Positions 45,785-54,975 of a DNA stretch of 64,000 nt are shown here, in pieces. The stretch comes from Raineya sp. (GTDB taxonomy: Bacteria; Bacteroidota; Bacteroidia; Cytophagales; Thermonemataceae), in assembly GCA_025454915.1 (NCBI GenBank), contig JALONN010000010.1:76339-140338 (forward strand), in the 5' to 3' direction. The notes under the pieces were generated by a model that ran no database searches, was not told where the DNA came from, and worked only from the letters and a program-made list of their open reading frames with translations. The translations under genes were made by a program, and so were the position numbers. Position 1 is the stretch's first letter, and each line of letters opens with the position of its first letter.

Positions 45785-46516
45785 ATGGAAGACATTAACG
45801 ATAGGATAAAGTATTTTAGAGAGAAGATACTAGGCATTGATTCTCAAAAAGAATTTGCAGAAAAAATAGATGTAAGTCCCGCAAATCTCTCACAAATAGA
45901 GTCTAAAAGTCAAAAGCCTTCGAATAGTTTTATTGAAAAGTTACTGGGGGCATACCCAAATATAAATATGAATTGGTTACAAAAAGGCAAAGGTCCGATA
46001 TACGAAAATAAAACAAACTTAATGGGTAATTTCCACTCTGATGAATTGGAGAGGGAAACTGTAAAAGGAGTAACATATCTCAAAATGGGGGACAAGAGGG
46101 TAATGGTTGAATTACCTTATATCCGTATGATTGCAACAGCTTCTATACTTGATGTCTATAATGATAATAATTGGACAGATATTCAGGAAGTAATGTGGAT
46201 ACCTTATGTAGATGGAATTCAATACAAAGACACTATTATAACTGATAGTAATGGAGACTCTATGGAGCCTACAATAAAATCAGGAAGTATCATAGTAGCT
46301 CAAAAGGTTGATCCCAGTGATTGGGAATACACCACGGGTATTTGTATGGTAATTGTCAATAACATGAGAGTTATTAAAAGAATTAAGGAAAACACGCTAC
46401 ATGAAAGCGAAACTCTAAAACTACATAGTGATAATCCTAATCATGGAGCAATCACAGTCAAGAAAAAAGATATTCATTCAATTTATAGAATCTCATTATC
46501 TGTAAATAAACTATGA
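45785..46516 (+). CDS. LexA/CI-like phage repressor (XRE HTH + S24 peptidase)
   Basis: The 243-residue protein has an XRE helix-turn-helix (QKEFAEKIDVSPANLSQIES, residues about 20-39) and a C-terminal S24/LexA-like domain: IITDSNGDSMEPTIKSGSII with the catalytic Ser in GDSMEP, and VIVNNMRVIKRIKEN with the catalytic Lys. An obvious Ala-Gly cleavage site is not seen in the linker. It should maintain lysogeny and may be inactivated in the SOS response. It overlaps the integrase by ATGA, so repressor and integrase are co-expressed. Confidence 0.85.
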   Translation: MEDINDRIKYFREKILGIDSQKEFAEKIDVSPANLSQIESKSQKPSNSFIEKLLGAYPNINMNWLQKGKGPIYENKTNLMGNFHSDELERETVKGVTYLKMGDKRVMVELPYIRMIATASILDVYNDNNWTDIQEVMWIPYVDGIQYKDTIITDSNGDSMEPTIKSGSIIVAQKVDPSDWEYTTGICMVIVNNMRVIKRIKENTLHESETLKLHSDNPNHGAITVKKKDIHSIYRISLSVNKL

Positions 46517-47829
46517 AGTTTACATTCAGATCAGAATTAGAATCAAAGCCCAATGCAAATGGCTATCATACTATTTTTGTTAGGATAACTCAAAAAACAC
46601 AAGGAGACCAAAAACCAATTCTGAAACGTGTTCATACGGATTACTCCGTAAAAAAATCTGATTGGGTAGAGAAATCTCGTGAGGTTGTGAAAGGTGGTGG
46701 AGTGAAGAAAACACACCCAAACGCTTCTGTCTATAATTCTAAAATTAATGAGCTTATTTATAAAGGAGAGGAGTATGCAAAAAATAATCCTCTTGCCACT
46801 ATTGATGAAGTAAAAGCATATTTGGATGGTAAAGACATTACAGTTAAAAACCTATTATCTTCCTACATAGAAGGCTTAAAATTGAGAAACCCTCGTAATT
46901 GGTCAATATCCACATTTGAGAATATTGATACGCTGATGAGAGAAATCAAAGATTTTGGTTCATTGAAAAAAATAGAAAATGTAGATTTTAAGCATATTGA
47001 TATAGATTTTTTGAAAGAATTAGATGAAACTTTTTATCAGAACCTTGCTCCAGCTACAGCCAACAAAAAAATAGAAATGCTTAATTCTATTATAAATTTG
47101 GCAAAAGATGAAGATGTTTTAGAGGAATCCTACAACCCAACAAAAAAATGGAGATTCAGACCTGAGCCTCAAACTATCAAAACATTTTTAACAGAAGAGG
47201 ATATTTTAAAGTTAGAAGAAGCAACACTAACCTCTCCATTATCAGATGCTAGAAACTTTTTTATCATGCAATTCTATTTGGCAGGAAAAAGGGTAAGTGA
47301 TGTGCTTTTGATGAAATTTACAAGTATTACGGATAAGAATTTCAGACCTATTAATATTGAACAAATAAGAGAAGTAGAAGCTCGTTATACTCATTATGTG
47401 TATAAGCAATTTGAAAATCATCCCCGTTTGCACTCTGTAAAACTGCCAATGGTAGCAAAGGAAATCATTTTACATTATTATCAGACTAGAAAAAACAATG
47501 TTTTTGTATTCCCTTTTTTGGAGGATAGCCTAGAATCTGATAAGTATGGCACAGCAAAGTTAAAAAATCAAATAGAGAGCAAAACAACCATCATCAATAA
47601 GAACCTGAAAAAAATAGCAAAGTTGCTTGAACTACCAAATTTCTCTACTCATACAGCCCGTAGGAGCTTTGCTCAGATTTCACGAAACTTGAATGTTTCA
47701 GACTTAGACATAAAGGATGCCTTGGGTCATTCGGATATTAAAATTACTCAAGGTTATCTTGATAGTACGGATTACTCAGGTATTGACAGAGCTTTAGAAT
47801 CTGTGGAAAAGAAAATGAAAAATAAATAA
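46513..47829 (+). CDS. int: Tyrosine recombinase (phage integrase)
   Basis: The 438-residue protein has an N-terminal arm domain (FRSELESKPNANGYHTIFVR), a SAM-like core-binding domain (FEELAP-type region around LDETFYQNLAPATANKKIEM) and the catalytic domain. Its residues are Arg in QFYLAGKRVSDVLL, His-x-x-Arg in HTARRSFAQIS, His in DALGHSDIKIT and the nucleophile Tyr in QGYLDST. This layout is typical of Bacteroidota phage and mobile-element integrases. It ends 80 bases from the 3' end of tRNA-Ala, the probable attachment site. Confidence 0.9.
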   Translation: MKFTFRSELESKPNANGYHTIFVRITQKTQGDQKPILKRVHTDYSVKKSDWVEKSREVVKGGGVKKTHPNASVYNSKINELIYKGEEYAKNNPLATIDEVKAYLDGKDITVKNLLSSYIEGLKLRNPRNWSISTFENIDTLMREIKDFGSLKKIENVDFKHIDIDFLKELDETFYQNLAPATANKKIEMLNSIINLAKDEDVLEESYNPTKKWRFRPEPQTIKTFLTEEDILKLEEATLTSPLSDARNFFIMQFYLAGKRVSDVLLMKFTSITDKNFRPINIEQIREVEARYTHYVYKQFENHPRLHSVKLPMVAKEIILHYYQTRKNNVFVFPFLEDSLESDKYGTAKLKNQIESKTTIINKNLKKIAKLLELPNFSTHTARRSFAQISRNLNVSDLDIKDALGHSDIKITQGYLDSTDYSGIDRALESVEKKMKNK

Positions 47830-47856
47830 CTTATTTCGGTAATATTTCAGACAATA

Positions 47857-47896
47857 AAAAAACTCGTTGATAAGTTATTAATAACCAACGAGTTTT
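47857..47896. terminator. Terminator between integrase and tRNA-Ala
   Basis: AAAACTCGTTG and CAACGAGTTTT form an 11-bp stem around 18 bases with an A-run before and TTTT after. It can end both the rightward integrase message and the leftward tRNA transcript. Confidence 0.75.
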
Positions 47897-47908
47897 AATG
47901 TTTGTTTG

Positions 47909-47982
47909 TGGAGAATATCGGAGTCGAACCGATGACCCCTACAATGCCATTGTAGTACTCTAGCCAGCTGAGCTAATTCCCC
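47909..47982 (-). tRNA. tRNA-Ala(GGC), probable phage attachment site
   Basis: On the minus strand GGGGAAT pairs with ATTCTCC, the D arm is GCTC/GAGT-like, the anticodon stem is CTACA/TGTAG with loop ATGGCAT (GGC), and the T arm is TCGG-TTCGACT-CCGA-like. Discriminator A. Its 3' end faces the integrase, as expected if phage insertion occurred into the tRNA 3' end. The second att copy would lie left of the window. Confidence 0.9.
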
Positions 47983-48038
47983 ATTTTGGTATGCAAATGT
48001 ATTGTAAAAAAGGTAGAATACAAATAAATATAAGAATT

Positions 48039-48761
48039 TTATACTTTTTGGTTTTCAGTAATCAACAATTCAGCCTCAAATATCTGAGCAAAATATTTTA
48101 AAATCTTCTCTTGCACTTCCTCCAATGGAACATTTCTTCCAAGTTCTTTGTCTAAAGAGGTGACTGCCTTATCAGAAATGCCACAAGGAACAATATAATC
48201 AAAAAACTGTAAATCTGTATTGATATTAAATGCAAAACCATGCATAGTTACCCAACGACTTGTTTTTACACCCATAGCACAAATTTTACGAGGGTTTTCT
48301 CCTCCATCATAATCTAGCCAAACGCCTGTAAAACCATCTATTCTGCCGGCTTTTATACCATAATCAGCAAGTGTTAGAATAATAACTTCTTCCAGAGAAC
48401 GCATGTATTTATGAATATCAGGCGAAAAATTATCTAAATCTAAAATAGGATAACCCACAATTTGTCCATCACCATGATAGGTAATATCACCACCTCTATT
48501 GATTTTATAAAAACCAATATGTTTTTCTTTTAAGCCCTGCTCATCTAGCAATAAATTATCTATTGAGCCACTTTTGCCTAAAGTATAAACATGGGGGTGT
48601 TCACAAAATAAGAAATAATTAGGAGTAGGTTGCTCATTATCAGGGTTATTTCTATTCTGAATTTTGAGTTGTACAGTTTTATCAAAAAGCTCGGTTTGGT
48701 AATCCCAAGCTTTTTGATAATCAATTCTTCCTAAATTTTCTACTCTAACAGATTTGTTCAT
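48039..48761 (-). CDS. lipB: Octanoyltransferase LipB
   Basis: The 240-residue enzyme transfers octanoyl from acyl carrier protein to lipoyl domains. It shows FLFCEHPHVYTLGKSGS, RGGDITYHGDGQIVGYPILD, the Lys in AMGVKTSRWVTMHGFAFNIN and the catalytic Cys in YIVPCGISDKAVTSL, all hallmarks of LipB. Length is normal for Bacteroidota. First chromosomal gene after the prophage end; leftward, convergent with the integrase across tRNA-Ala. Confidence 0.93.
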   Translation of the reverse strand: MNKSVRVENLGRIDYQKAWDYQTELFDKTVQLKIQNRNNPDNEQPTPNYFLFCEHPHVYTLGKSGSIDNLLLDEQGLKEKHIGFYKINRGGDITYHGDGQIVGYPILDLDNFSPDIHKYMRSLEEVIILTLADYGIKAGRIDGFTGVWLDYDGGENPRKICAMGVKTSRWVTMHGFAFNINTDLQFFDYIVPCGISDKAVTSLDKELGRNVPLEEVQEKILKYFAQIFEAELLITENQKV

Positions 48762-48808
48762 AAATAATAATTGAGTTCATTCTTTTTTCTCAAAACAATT
48801 TTTCAGGA

Positions 48809-49183
48809 TTATAAAGGCTGCCAAAGTTCTATTTTGTTGCCATCTAAATCTAAAATATGAACAAATTTACCATAATCATAGGTTTCAATTTCATCTAAAA
48901 TTGTTACCCCCTCAAATTTTAAAACTTCAACCAATGCCTCAATATCCTCTACTCTATAATTAATCATAAAATCCTTTTGAGAAGGAGCAAAGTATTGAGT
49001 GTCTTCTTTAAACGGACTCCACTCTGTAGAGCCTTTTTTTTCTGGATTTTCAGCATCTCTCCATTCAAAAGAGGCACCATAATCATTAATTGGCAATCCT
49101 AAGTGTTTCTGATACCACTCTTTTGTTTGCTGAGGATTCTTTGTTTTAAAGAAAATACCTCCAAGACCTGTTACTCTTTTCAT
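48809..49183 (-). CDS. VOC-superfamily (glyoxalase/dioxygenase-like) protein
   Basis: A 124-residue single VOC module: GLGGIFFKTKNPQQTKEWYQ, KHLGLPINDYG, a beta region (FMINYRVEDIEALVEVLKFE) and GKFVHILDLDGNKIELWQP, with the final metal-ligand-like Glu. Such proteins bind metal and act on small molecules or antibiotics; the substrate is not predictable. The gene lies between hemL and lipB, 17 bases after hemL. Confidence 0.85.
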   Translation of the reverse strand: MKRVTGLGGIFFKTKNPQQTKEWYQKHLGLPINDYGASFEWRDAENPEKKGSTEWSPFKEDTQYFAPSQKDFMINYRVEDIEALVEVLKFEGVTILDEIETYDYGKFVHILDLDGNKIELWQPL

Positions 49184-49199
49184 AAGGATTTAAGTTGGT

Positions 49200-50492
49200 T
49201 TAAGCATGAATCTCAGTAAGAGCTTCTTCATTGGCTTGAGCAATACGATTTAAATCATCATCAGAAATAGCCATTGAAACAAAAAGACTCTCAAATTGTG
49301 AAGGTGCTAAATAAACACCTTTTGATAACATTTTATGAAAATACTTGCCAAACAACTCTACATTGCAAGTTTTAGCTGTCTGAAAATCGGTTACAGTCGT
49401 ATCTGTAAAGAATAAACTATACATCGAACCTATTTTATTAATTGTATAATTCAACTTTAACTTATCTAAAGCCAGTTGAATACCCTGTGTAATTTGTGTG
49501 GTAATTTGGTCTAGGGTGTTATAAATAGCAGGGTTTTCGTTGAGCTCAGTTAGCATGGTAAGCCCAGCAGCCATTGCCATCGGGTTACCAGACAGAGTAC
49601 CAGCCTGATAAACTTTTCCAACAGGGGAGATGCAGTCCATAATGTCTTTTCTGCCACCATATGCTCCTACAGGTAAGCCTCCACCAATAATTTTACCGAA
49701 TGTTGTTAAGTCTGCTTTAATATTAAATAACTCCTGAGCTCCACCTCTTGCAAGTCTGAAGCCAGTCATTACTTCATCAAAGATTAAAATAATATTTTCT
49801 TTGGTACAAATATCTCTTAAACCTTGTAAAAATCCATCTTTGGGTAGCACACAACCCATGTTACCTACAACTGGTTCTAAAATAATACAAGCAATTTGAT
49901 TCGGATTGGCATCTACAAGTTTTTTTACAGCTTCCAAATCGTTATAAGGAGCCGTCAGGGTATCATTGGCAACTCCTTGTGTTACACCTAAACTATCAGG
50001 TGAACCCATCGTGTAAGCTCCACTGCCTGCTGCAATTAAAAAGCTATCACCATGTCCATGATAACAGCCCTCAAATTTAATAATTTTATTTCTGCCCGTA
50101 AAACCTCTAGCAGCACGAATAGCACTCATACATGCCTCTGTACCAGAGTTTACCATTCTTACTTTCTCTACAGAAGGCACCATGTGGCAAATAAGTTCAG
50201 CCATTTCTATTTCTCTTTGGGTTGGAGCTCCATAAGAAAAAGAGTTCTCAATGGCTTTCGATAAAGCTGCTTGTATCTTGGGATGAGCATGTCCCAAAAT
50301 CATAGGACCCCAAGAATTGATTAATTCAATATATTCGTTACCATCTTCATCATAAAGATATGCACCTTTTGCACTTTTAATAAAAATAGGAGAACCTCCT
50401 ACCGATTTGAAAGCTCGTACAGGAGAATTGACACCACCAGGGATTGTTTTTTTTGCTCTTTCGAAGAGTTGTTGACTGTTATTAAAATTCAT
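49200..50492 (-). CDS. hemL: Glutamate-1-semialdehyde 2,1-aminomutase
   Basis: The track begins at 50519, but the ATG at 50492 ([20 protein letters not shown]) is the usual HemL start, giving 430 residues. Diagnostic segments are [58 protein letters not shown] and [18 protein letters not shown], with the PLP-binding Lys in the last. It converts glutamate-1-semialdehyde to 5-aminolevulinate in tetrapyrrole synthesis by the C5 route. Confidence 0.95.
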   Translation of the reverse strand: MNFNNSQQLFERAKKTIPGGVNSPVRAFKSVGGSPIFIKSAKGAYLYDEDGNEYIELINSWGPMILGHAHPKIQAALSKAIENSFSYGAPTQREIEMAELICHMVPSVEKVRMVNSGTEACMSAIRAARGFTGRNKIIKFEGCYHGHGDSFLIAAGSGAYTMGSPDSLGVTQGVANDTLTAPYNDLEAVKKLVDANPNQIACIILEPVVGNMGCVLPKDGFLQGLRDICTKENIILIFDEVMTGFRLARGGAQELFNIKADLTTFGKIIGGGLPVGAYGGRKDIMDCISPVGKVYQAGTLSGNPMAMAAGLTMLTELNENPAIYNTLDQITTQITQGIQLALDKLKLNYTINKIGSMYSLFFTDTTVTDFQTAKTCNVELFGKYFHKMLSKGVYLAPSQFESLFVSMAISDDDLNRIAQANEEALTEIHA

Positions 50493-50546
50493 AAAGATAT
50501 ACTCAAAGCGTTGAATCAAAAAATATTTTAGATGGGCAAATATAAA

Positions 50547-50586
50547 TAAAAATCGTGGTCTTTATAGTAAAAACCACGATTTTTGA
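50547..50586. terminator. Terminator after the B12-uptake operon
   Basis: AAAAATCGTGGT and ACCACGATTTTT form a perfect 12-bp stem around 14 bases, with A and T runs built into the stem. It lies just past the end of the beta-propeller lipoprotein gene on the minus strand. Confidence 0.85.
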
Positions 50587-50604
50587 ATAAGGTATAAAAT
50601 AGTT

Positions 50605-51681
50605 TTAGTTGTAGAATAAAAATCCGTTTGTACCGATACCTCCCAAATATTCTCTAATAAGTGTTCCATCATTACTTAAGCGTCTGATACGACTTGCCTG
50701 CGAAAAAGAACCTTCTCCCAAATATAAATCTCCATTTTGGGGGTTAATTCCAAAACCATAAATAGAATAATCATTACTAATAAATTCAGCAATTAATTGA
50801 CTTGTTAAATCAACAGTATAAACTTTATTTTTTGAAACAGTATAAATTTTGTTGTTGTATAAAGCAATTTTCGAATTAAAAGAACCTACAGGAACATCAG
50901 CAATACTTAGTTCTGTTTGGTCTGTAAAAGGATTGATACGTACCAAAGAACCTTTATCACTTCCAAAATTTGGTAAACAAATTACCCATAGCTTGTTTTG
51001 GTTGTCTATCAGTATTTTATCTGGATTATTAGCAACAATAATAGTTTGGATAAGACTTCCTGTGTTGTTATAGACAGAAATCGTATTTGTACTATTGTTT
51101 GCTACATATAATTTATTATTGATAGCAACAATACCTTGTGGACGAATATTAGGGGTAGGAATTTTACGTATAAAGGTTCTTGTTTGGAGGTCTATTTCTG
51201 TGATAAAACCCTCTGGATTAGCTCCAAAAGCTTTGCCTATATCTCCCCAGTTGGTTATATAACCTTTATTTCCCAAAACAGCAAAAGCTTGTGGATTTTC
51301 AATCTGCTTAGCACTGCCATCTAATACACTCACTACCTTTAAATCATTAGCTTCAGTGAAAATTACTTGATCTGTGTTATTTGTAATAATAGCAAATTTG
51401 TCAGCAACAGAACTAAAGTTACTTAAATTATAGCCTTTTACAGATTGAATAATACCACCAATAGCTACACCATTTTCAGTTTGAAAAATATCACTAATGA
51501 CCTCATTATTTTCTTTGATAAAACTTAGAGAGCCATTTTTTTCTGAAAAATTGCCTTCATTAACAACCAAAACACCTTTTCCATATTTTCCAATATTGGG
51601 TTGTGGGTCACTAGGGGTACAGGCTGTAAGCAGACCAGCTAGGAATAAAATTACATAAGAGAATCGAAACATTTTTTTCAT
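50605..51681 (-). CDS. BtuG-like beta-propeller lipoprotein (DUF5074/YncE-like)
   Basis: The 358-residue protein has a lipoprotein signal (FSYVILFLAGLLTACTPSDP, Cys at about residue 21) and repeated propeller blades (KGVLVVNEGNFSEKNGSLSF; GIVAINNKLYVANNSTNTIS; NGDLYLGEGSFSQASRIRRL). In Bacteroides, BtuG is a surface propeller lipoprotein that binds B12 and sits on BtuB. Here the gene is last in a leftward operon headed by a cobalamin riboswitch and a BtuB-like receptor, so the same role is likely. Confidence 0.75.
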   Translation of the reverse strand: MKKMFRFSYVILFLAGLLTACTPSDPQPNIGKYGKGVLVVNEGNFSEKNGSLSFIKENNEVISDIFQTENGVAIGGIIQSVKGYNLSNFSSVADKFAIITNNTDQVIFTEANDLKVVSVLDGSAKQIENPQAFAVLGNKGYITNWGDIGKAFGANPEGFITEIDLQTRTFIRKIPTPNIRPQGIVAINNKLYVANNSTNTISVYNNTGSLIQTIIVANNPDKILIDNQNKLWVICLPNFGSDKGSLVRINPFTDQTELSIADVPVGSFNSKIALYNNKIYTVSKNKVYTVDLTSQLIAEFISNDYSIYGFGINPQNGDLYLGEGSFSQASRIRRLSNDGTLIREYLGGIGTNGFLFYN

Positions 51682-51726
51682 AATAAAACTAGATTAATAA
51701 AAGGTTGATGGTTATAAATTATAGAA

Positions 51727-52302
51727 TTAAAAAATACTGACGGGCTTCTTTTCATCATCAAGAGCTACAAAAGTAAAAACACCCTGTATGGCTTGTTCTC
51801 GATAGTTTTCATACATTTCTTCTTTGAAAATTTGTACTTCCACTTCAAGACTTGTATTACCGACCTTGATAACTCTTCCTACAATTTCAATGATGGTATC
51901 GGCAGGGATACTTTTTTTGAAATCGACCTTACTCGATGATACAGTTACCATTTTTTTACGACTAAAACGAGTAGCTGTAATAAACGCCACTTCATCCATG
52001 AGTTGTAAGGCTGTGCCTCCAAAAAGAGTATCATAATGATTGGTTGTGTTGGGAAAAACAACTTTAAATACTCTAGTTTCTGAGGAATTGATTAAATCCT
52101 GATAGTTTTGCATGGTTTGATATTCTTTTTTAGCTGATAAAAGGCATTGGTGACATAAACAGTCTTCATATTTTTCGCCAATGTAAACTGCTTCATCTCT
52201 GTTGAGCGTTACATGAAAACACTGGCAAATCGTGATACTTCCTAGTTTGCATTCAAACGCACTTTGACATACAGGACAATATTTTACTTCATGTTCGGGC
52301 AT
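51727..52302 (-). CDS. Fusion of cysteine-rich CWC domain and acyl-CoA thioesterase
   Basis: The 191-residue protein starts with a Cys-rich module (YCPVCQSAFECKLGSITICQ, then CFHVTL and DCLCHQCL), the pattern of the cysteine-rich CWC family, which would bind a metal. From about residue 72 it is a hotdog acyl-CoA hydrolase: VVFPNTTNHYDTLFGGTALQ with LMDEVAF holding the catalytic Asn/Asp, and a late STSSVDF-like strand (SSSKVDFKKSIPADTIIEIV). It overlaps the BtuB stop by one base, so it is in the cobalamin operon. The link between thioester hydrolysis and B12 is not obvious. Confidence 0.75.
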   Translation of the reverse strand: MPEHEVKYCPVCQSAFECKLGSITICQCFHVTLNRDEAVYIGEKYEDCLCHQCLLSAKKEYQTMQNYQDLINSSETRVFKVVFPNTTNHYDTLFGGTALQLMDEVAFITATRFSRKKMVTVSSSKVDFKKSIPADTIIEIVGRVIKVGNTSLEVEVQIFKEEMYENYREQAIQGVFTFVALDDEKKPVSIF

Positions 52303-54146
52303 TACTGAAAAAAGTATTGTAAACTGATTTGGTAATTTCGCTCAGGCATATACTGGTTGAGAACATTTTGATATTGTTTATTGAATATATTATTGATTTG
52401 TCCTCCAATCTGTAAAGTGTGTACTTTGTATTTTATTTTTTGTTGAACCTGAAAATCTGTAAGCCAAAAGGCTTTTACGATATTGATGTTATCCAAATCA
52501 GTAAAACGCTTGTCAGTAAAATGACTGTTCAGGCTAATTTGAGTATTTTGAATAGAGCTGTTTATGCCCACCGAAATACGATTAACAGGCGTGTAAGGTA
52601 AATAATGGCTGGTAAACCTGTTAGAAACATCATTCTTTATTTTTTGAATCTGAGATAATGTAAATGCATAATTTGTAAATAAGCTAAAACTTCCTTTTTT
52701 CCATTTTTTTGTATAATAGATATGTGCCTCTAAGCCTTTAGAGTCCACATTTTGAAGATTTTCTGGAGACCAAAAACCTTGTAATGTGGGCTGCCAGATA
52801 ATCCAGTCTTTTACCTGCATCATAAATGCAGTGGCTTCTATTTTGAAGGATTGATAGTTGTTTTTTTGCTCATAAGCCATGCTTGTTTCTGAACTTAGGC
52901 TTTGTTCGGGCTGAATGTTCGGATTGCCCCCTGGTTGCCAATATCTGCTGTTGAGAGTTGGTAAACGATAGCCTCTGCCTATCTGAGCTTTCCAAGTAAT
53001 TTGTCTATTCGACTTGTCAAAAATAATCCATTCTGTACCTAAAGAAGGAGTGAAGGGTGCTTGATAGCCTTTTACAAAACTTTGTCGGATGTTTAAACTA
53101 ATTACCCAGCTTGGAAGAACCTGCCATCTGTTCATTAAAAAAGCATCTGTACGCAGTTCTGTTTTAGGTTCTTTGTAGGCATCAACACTCATCATGAAAT
53201 ATTGGGTATTCACACCTATTTGAGTAGAAAGTTTCTCTGAAAAGAAATGCTCTAACTGAAAAATACCAGCTAAGCGTTTGGTTTGTGTTCTTTCTTGATT
53301 ATTGTATAATAAAAAATCGTTTGTATAAGCAATTTTAGTTTCTAAGGATGTATTTGTACTCAGGTCGTTTTTCCAAGAGGTCATCAAACGTAAATTGTTG
53401 TCTAACAGATTATTATTGCCTGCAAGAATTCTGTAATTGGAATTGTACCAGCTATGAAAATTAATCTGTTGTTTTTTAGAAATCTGATATTGAATATCTT
53501 GTGTAGCTCCTAAATAATTAATGGGAGTAGTGTTCTGGATAGTGCCAGACAATGAAGGGATATTAAAGTCATTTTTTAAAGAAAAACGATAGATACTAGC
53601 TCTTATACTTATTTTTTCTTGATGATGATAGAACTTGAGGGCTGTAAAATTTCTGCCAAAACTACCTATATCTTGCCTGAAGTGGATTTTTTGACCATTT
53701 ACCGACTTTTGGGGCATTCCTGATAATAAAATCGCTCCCCCAACAGCCTCAGAACCAAATAATGATGCTGATGAACCCATTTGTAAGCCCACTTGATCGT
53801 TTGCAAATAAAGGTATATTGACAAAATCACTTTCTCCTAAAGTAGCAGAATTGATATTCAAGCCATTCCATAAAACTGCTGTATGCCCTGCCCCAGTACC
53901 TCTTAATGAGATAGAACCTAAAAGCCCGTTGCCATACTCTTTCATATATGCCCCTGTATAGCGTAAAAGCCATTCGGATAGTTGAGAGCTATTGTTCTGA
54001 GCTATCAATACAGAATCTGCCTGCCATGTTTTTGCACCAATCGCATATTTTTTGTATGGATATGCCTTTACTTCTATTGCCGAAATAGAATCCTGAGCAA
54101 ATAAAGCGTTGGTGATAAGCCAACATACTAATAATAAATACCTCAT
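52302..54146 (-). CDS. BtuB-like TonB-dependent receptor
   Basis: The track start at 54230 lies in the riboswitch region; the ATG at 54146 (MRYLLLVCWLITNALFAQDS) gives a proper signal peptide ending FAQ and 614 residues. The plug domain has YMKEYGNGLLGSISLRGTGA, VLWNGLNINSATLGESDFVN and GSSASLFGSEAVGGAILLSG. The barrel ends RNYQISLQYFFQ with the terminal aromatic residue of outer-membrane barrels. The riboswitch immediately upstream identifies it as a corrinoid transporter. Confidence 0.85.
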   Translation of the reverse strand: MRYLLLVCWLITNALFAQDSISAIEVKAYPYKKYAIGAKTWQADSVLIAQNNSSQLSEWLLRYTGAYMKEYGNGLLGSISLRGTGAGHTAVLWNGLNINSATLGESDFVNIPLFANDQVGLQMGSSASLFGSEAVGGAILLSGMPQKSVNGQKIHFRQDIGSFGRNFTALKFYHHQEKISIRASIYRFSLKNDFNIPSLSGTIQNTTPINYLGATQDIQYQISKKQQINFHSWYNSNYRILAGNNNLLDNNLRLMTSWKNDLSTNTSLETKIAYTNDFLLYNNQERTQTKRLAGIFQLEHFFSEKLSTQIGVNTQYFMMSVDAYKEPKTELRTDAFLMNRWQVLPSWVISLNIRQSFVKGYQAPFTPSLGTEWIIFDKSNRQITWKAQIGRGYRLPTLNSRYWQPGGNPNIQPEQSLSSETSMAYEQKNNYQSFKIEATAFMMQVKDWIIWQPTLQGFWSPENLQNVDSKGLEAHIYYTKKWKKGSFSLFTNYAFTLSQIQKIKNDVSNRFTSHYLPYTPVNRISVGINSSIQNTQISLNSHFTDKRFTDLDNINIVKAFWLTDFQVQQKIKYKVHTLQIGGQINNIFNKQYQNVLNQYMPERNYQISLQYFFQ

Positions 54147-54257
54147 CTGAAAGACTTTATAAAAGCCTTTGCAGGAGAAAGAATGAAATGTAAAAAATAA
54201 AAAGAATACACTTTCTTTTTTGCACCTCACTGCTTTTCACCCGAAAGCCATGAAACA

Positions 54258-54445
54258 TTGATACTGCTTGGCAGGTCTCCTGACTTACCGAACTTTTGCT
54301 GCCTTCCCACTCAAATAGAGCAGTGGCTTGTGATGTAGCAAAAGCGTTTTTTCGGCTTACAGTTGCGGGGACAGCTATGGACTTACACCATATTCCCTTT
54401 TAAAGTTTGAAACAGTAATGGTTGCTCCAAACTACCAAAGCGTTG
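54258..54445 (-). ncRNA. Cobalamin riboswitch
   Basis: Read on the minus strand it contains AAAAGGGAATATGGTGTAAG, TCCATAGCTGTCCCCGCAAC followed by TGTAA, GCCACTG, GGGAAGG and AGTCAGGAGACCTGCC. These are the conserved boxes of the adenosylcobalamin-class riboswitch in the correct order. It precedes the BtuB-like gene by about 110 bases and should repress the operon when B12 is abundant. Confidence 0.93.
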
Positions 54446-54528
54446 CAAAGGTAAAAAAATAAAAGTGAAGTAAAAATAAAAATCATTATTTTGATAAATT
54501 GCACCAAGACAATCTAAATTAAAATGAC

Positions 54529-54975
54529 ATGAATATCCTTCATACAAACGATTCTGAAACTTTTATTCAACGTATTAATCAGCTTTCTGAAAGCTCACAG
54601 AGATTGTGGGGTAAAATGACTGTCAGTCAAATGATAGAGCATTGTACACGCCCATTTCAAGTGGCTTTAGGAGAACTTAAACTCCAAAAAACTTTAGTAG
54701 GAATATTATTTGGAGGGATTGCAAAAAGAAGCTTTTTGAAAGGCAAACCAATGTCTAAAAATTTACCAACAGCTAAAAGCTTTATTGTTTCTGATAATCC
54801 AGCTTTAGAAAATACGAAGAAAAAATTACTTGATTATATAGATAAATTTAGAAAAATGGATAAAAACGAGTTAGAGACACGTGTTCATCCTTTTTTTGGT
54901 AAAATGACTGCTGATGAATGGGGTAAGTTGTTTGCTTTACACCTTGACCATCATTTGAGACAATTTGGAGCTTAG
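54529..54975 (+). CDS. DUF1569/DinB-superfamily protein
   Basis: A 148-residue four-helix-bundle protein with GKMTVSQMIEHCTRPFQVAL (residues about 28-47) and GKLFALHLDHHLRQFGA at the end. The spaced histidines (first helix His, final H..HH) are the metal ligands of DUF1569/DinB-like proteins, some of which transfer thiols. It is monocistronic between the divergent riboswitch and the convergent UbiA gene, overlapping the latter by four bases. Confidence 0.8.
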   Translation: MNILHTNDSETFIQRINQLSESSQRLWGKMTVSQMIEHCTRPFQVALGELKLQKTLVGILFGGIAKRSFLKGKPMSKNLPTAKSFIVSDNPALENTKKKLLDYIDKFRKMDKNELETRVHPFFGKMTADEWGKLFALHLDHHLRQFGA

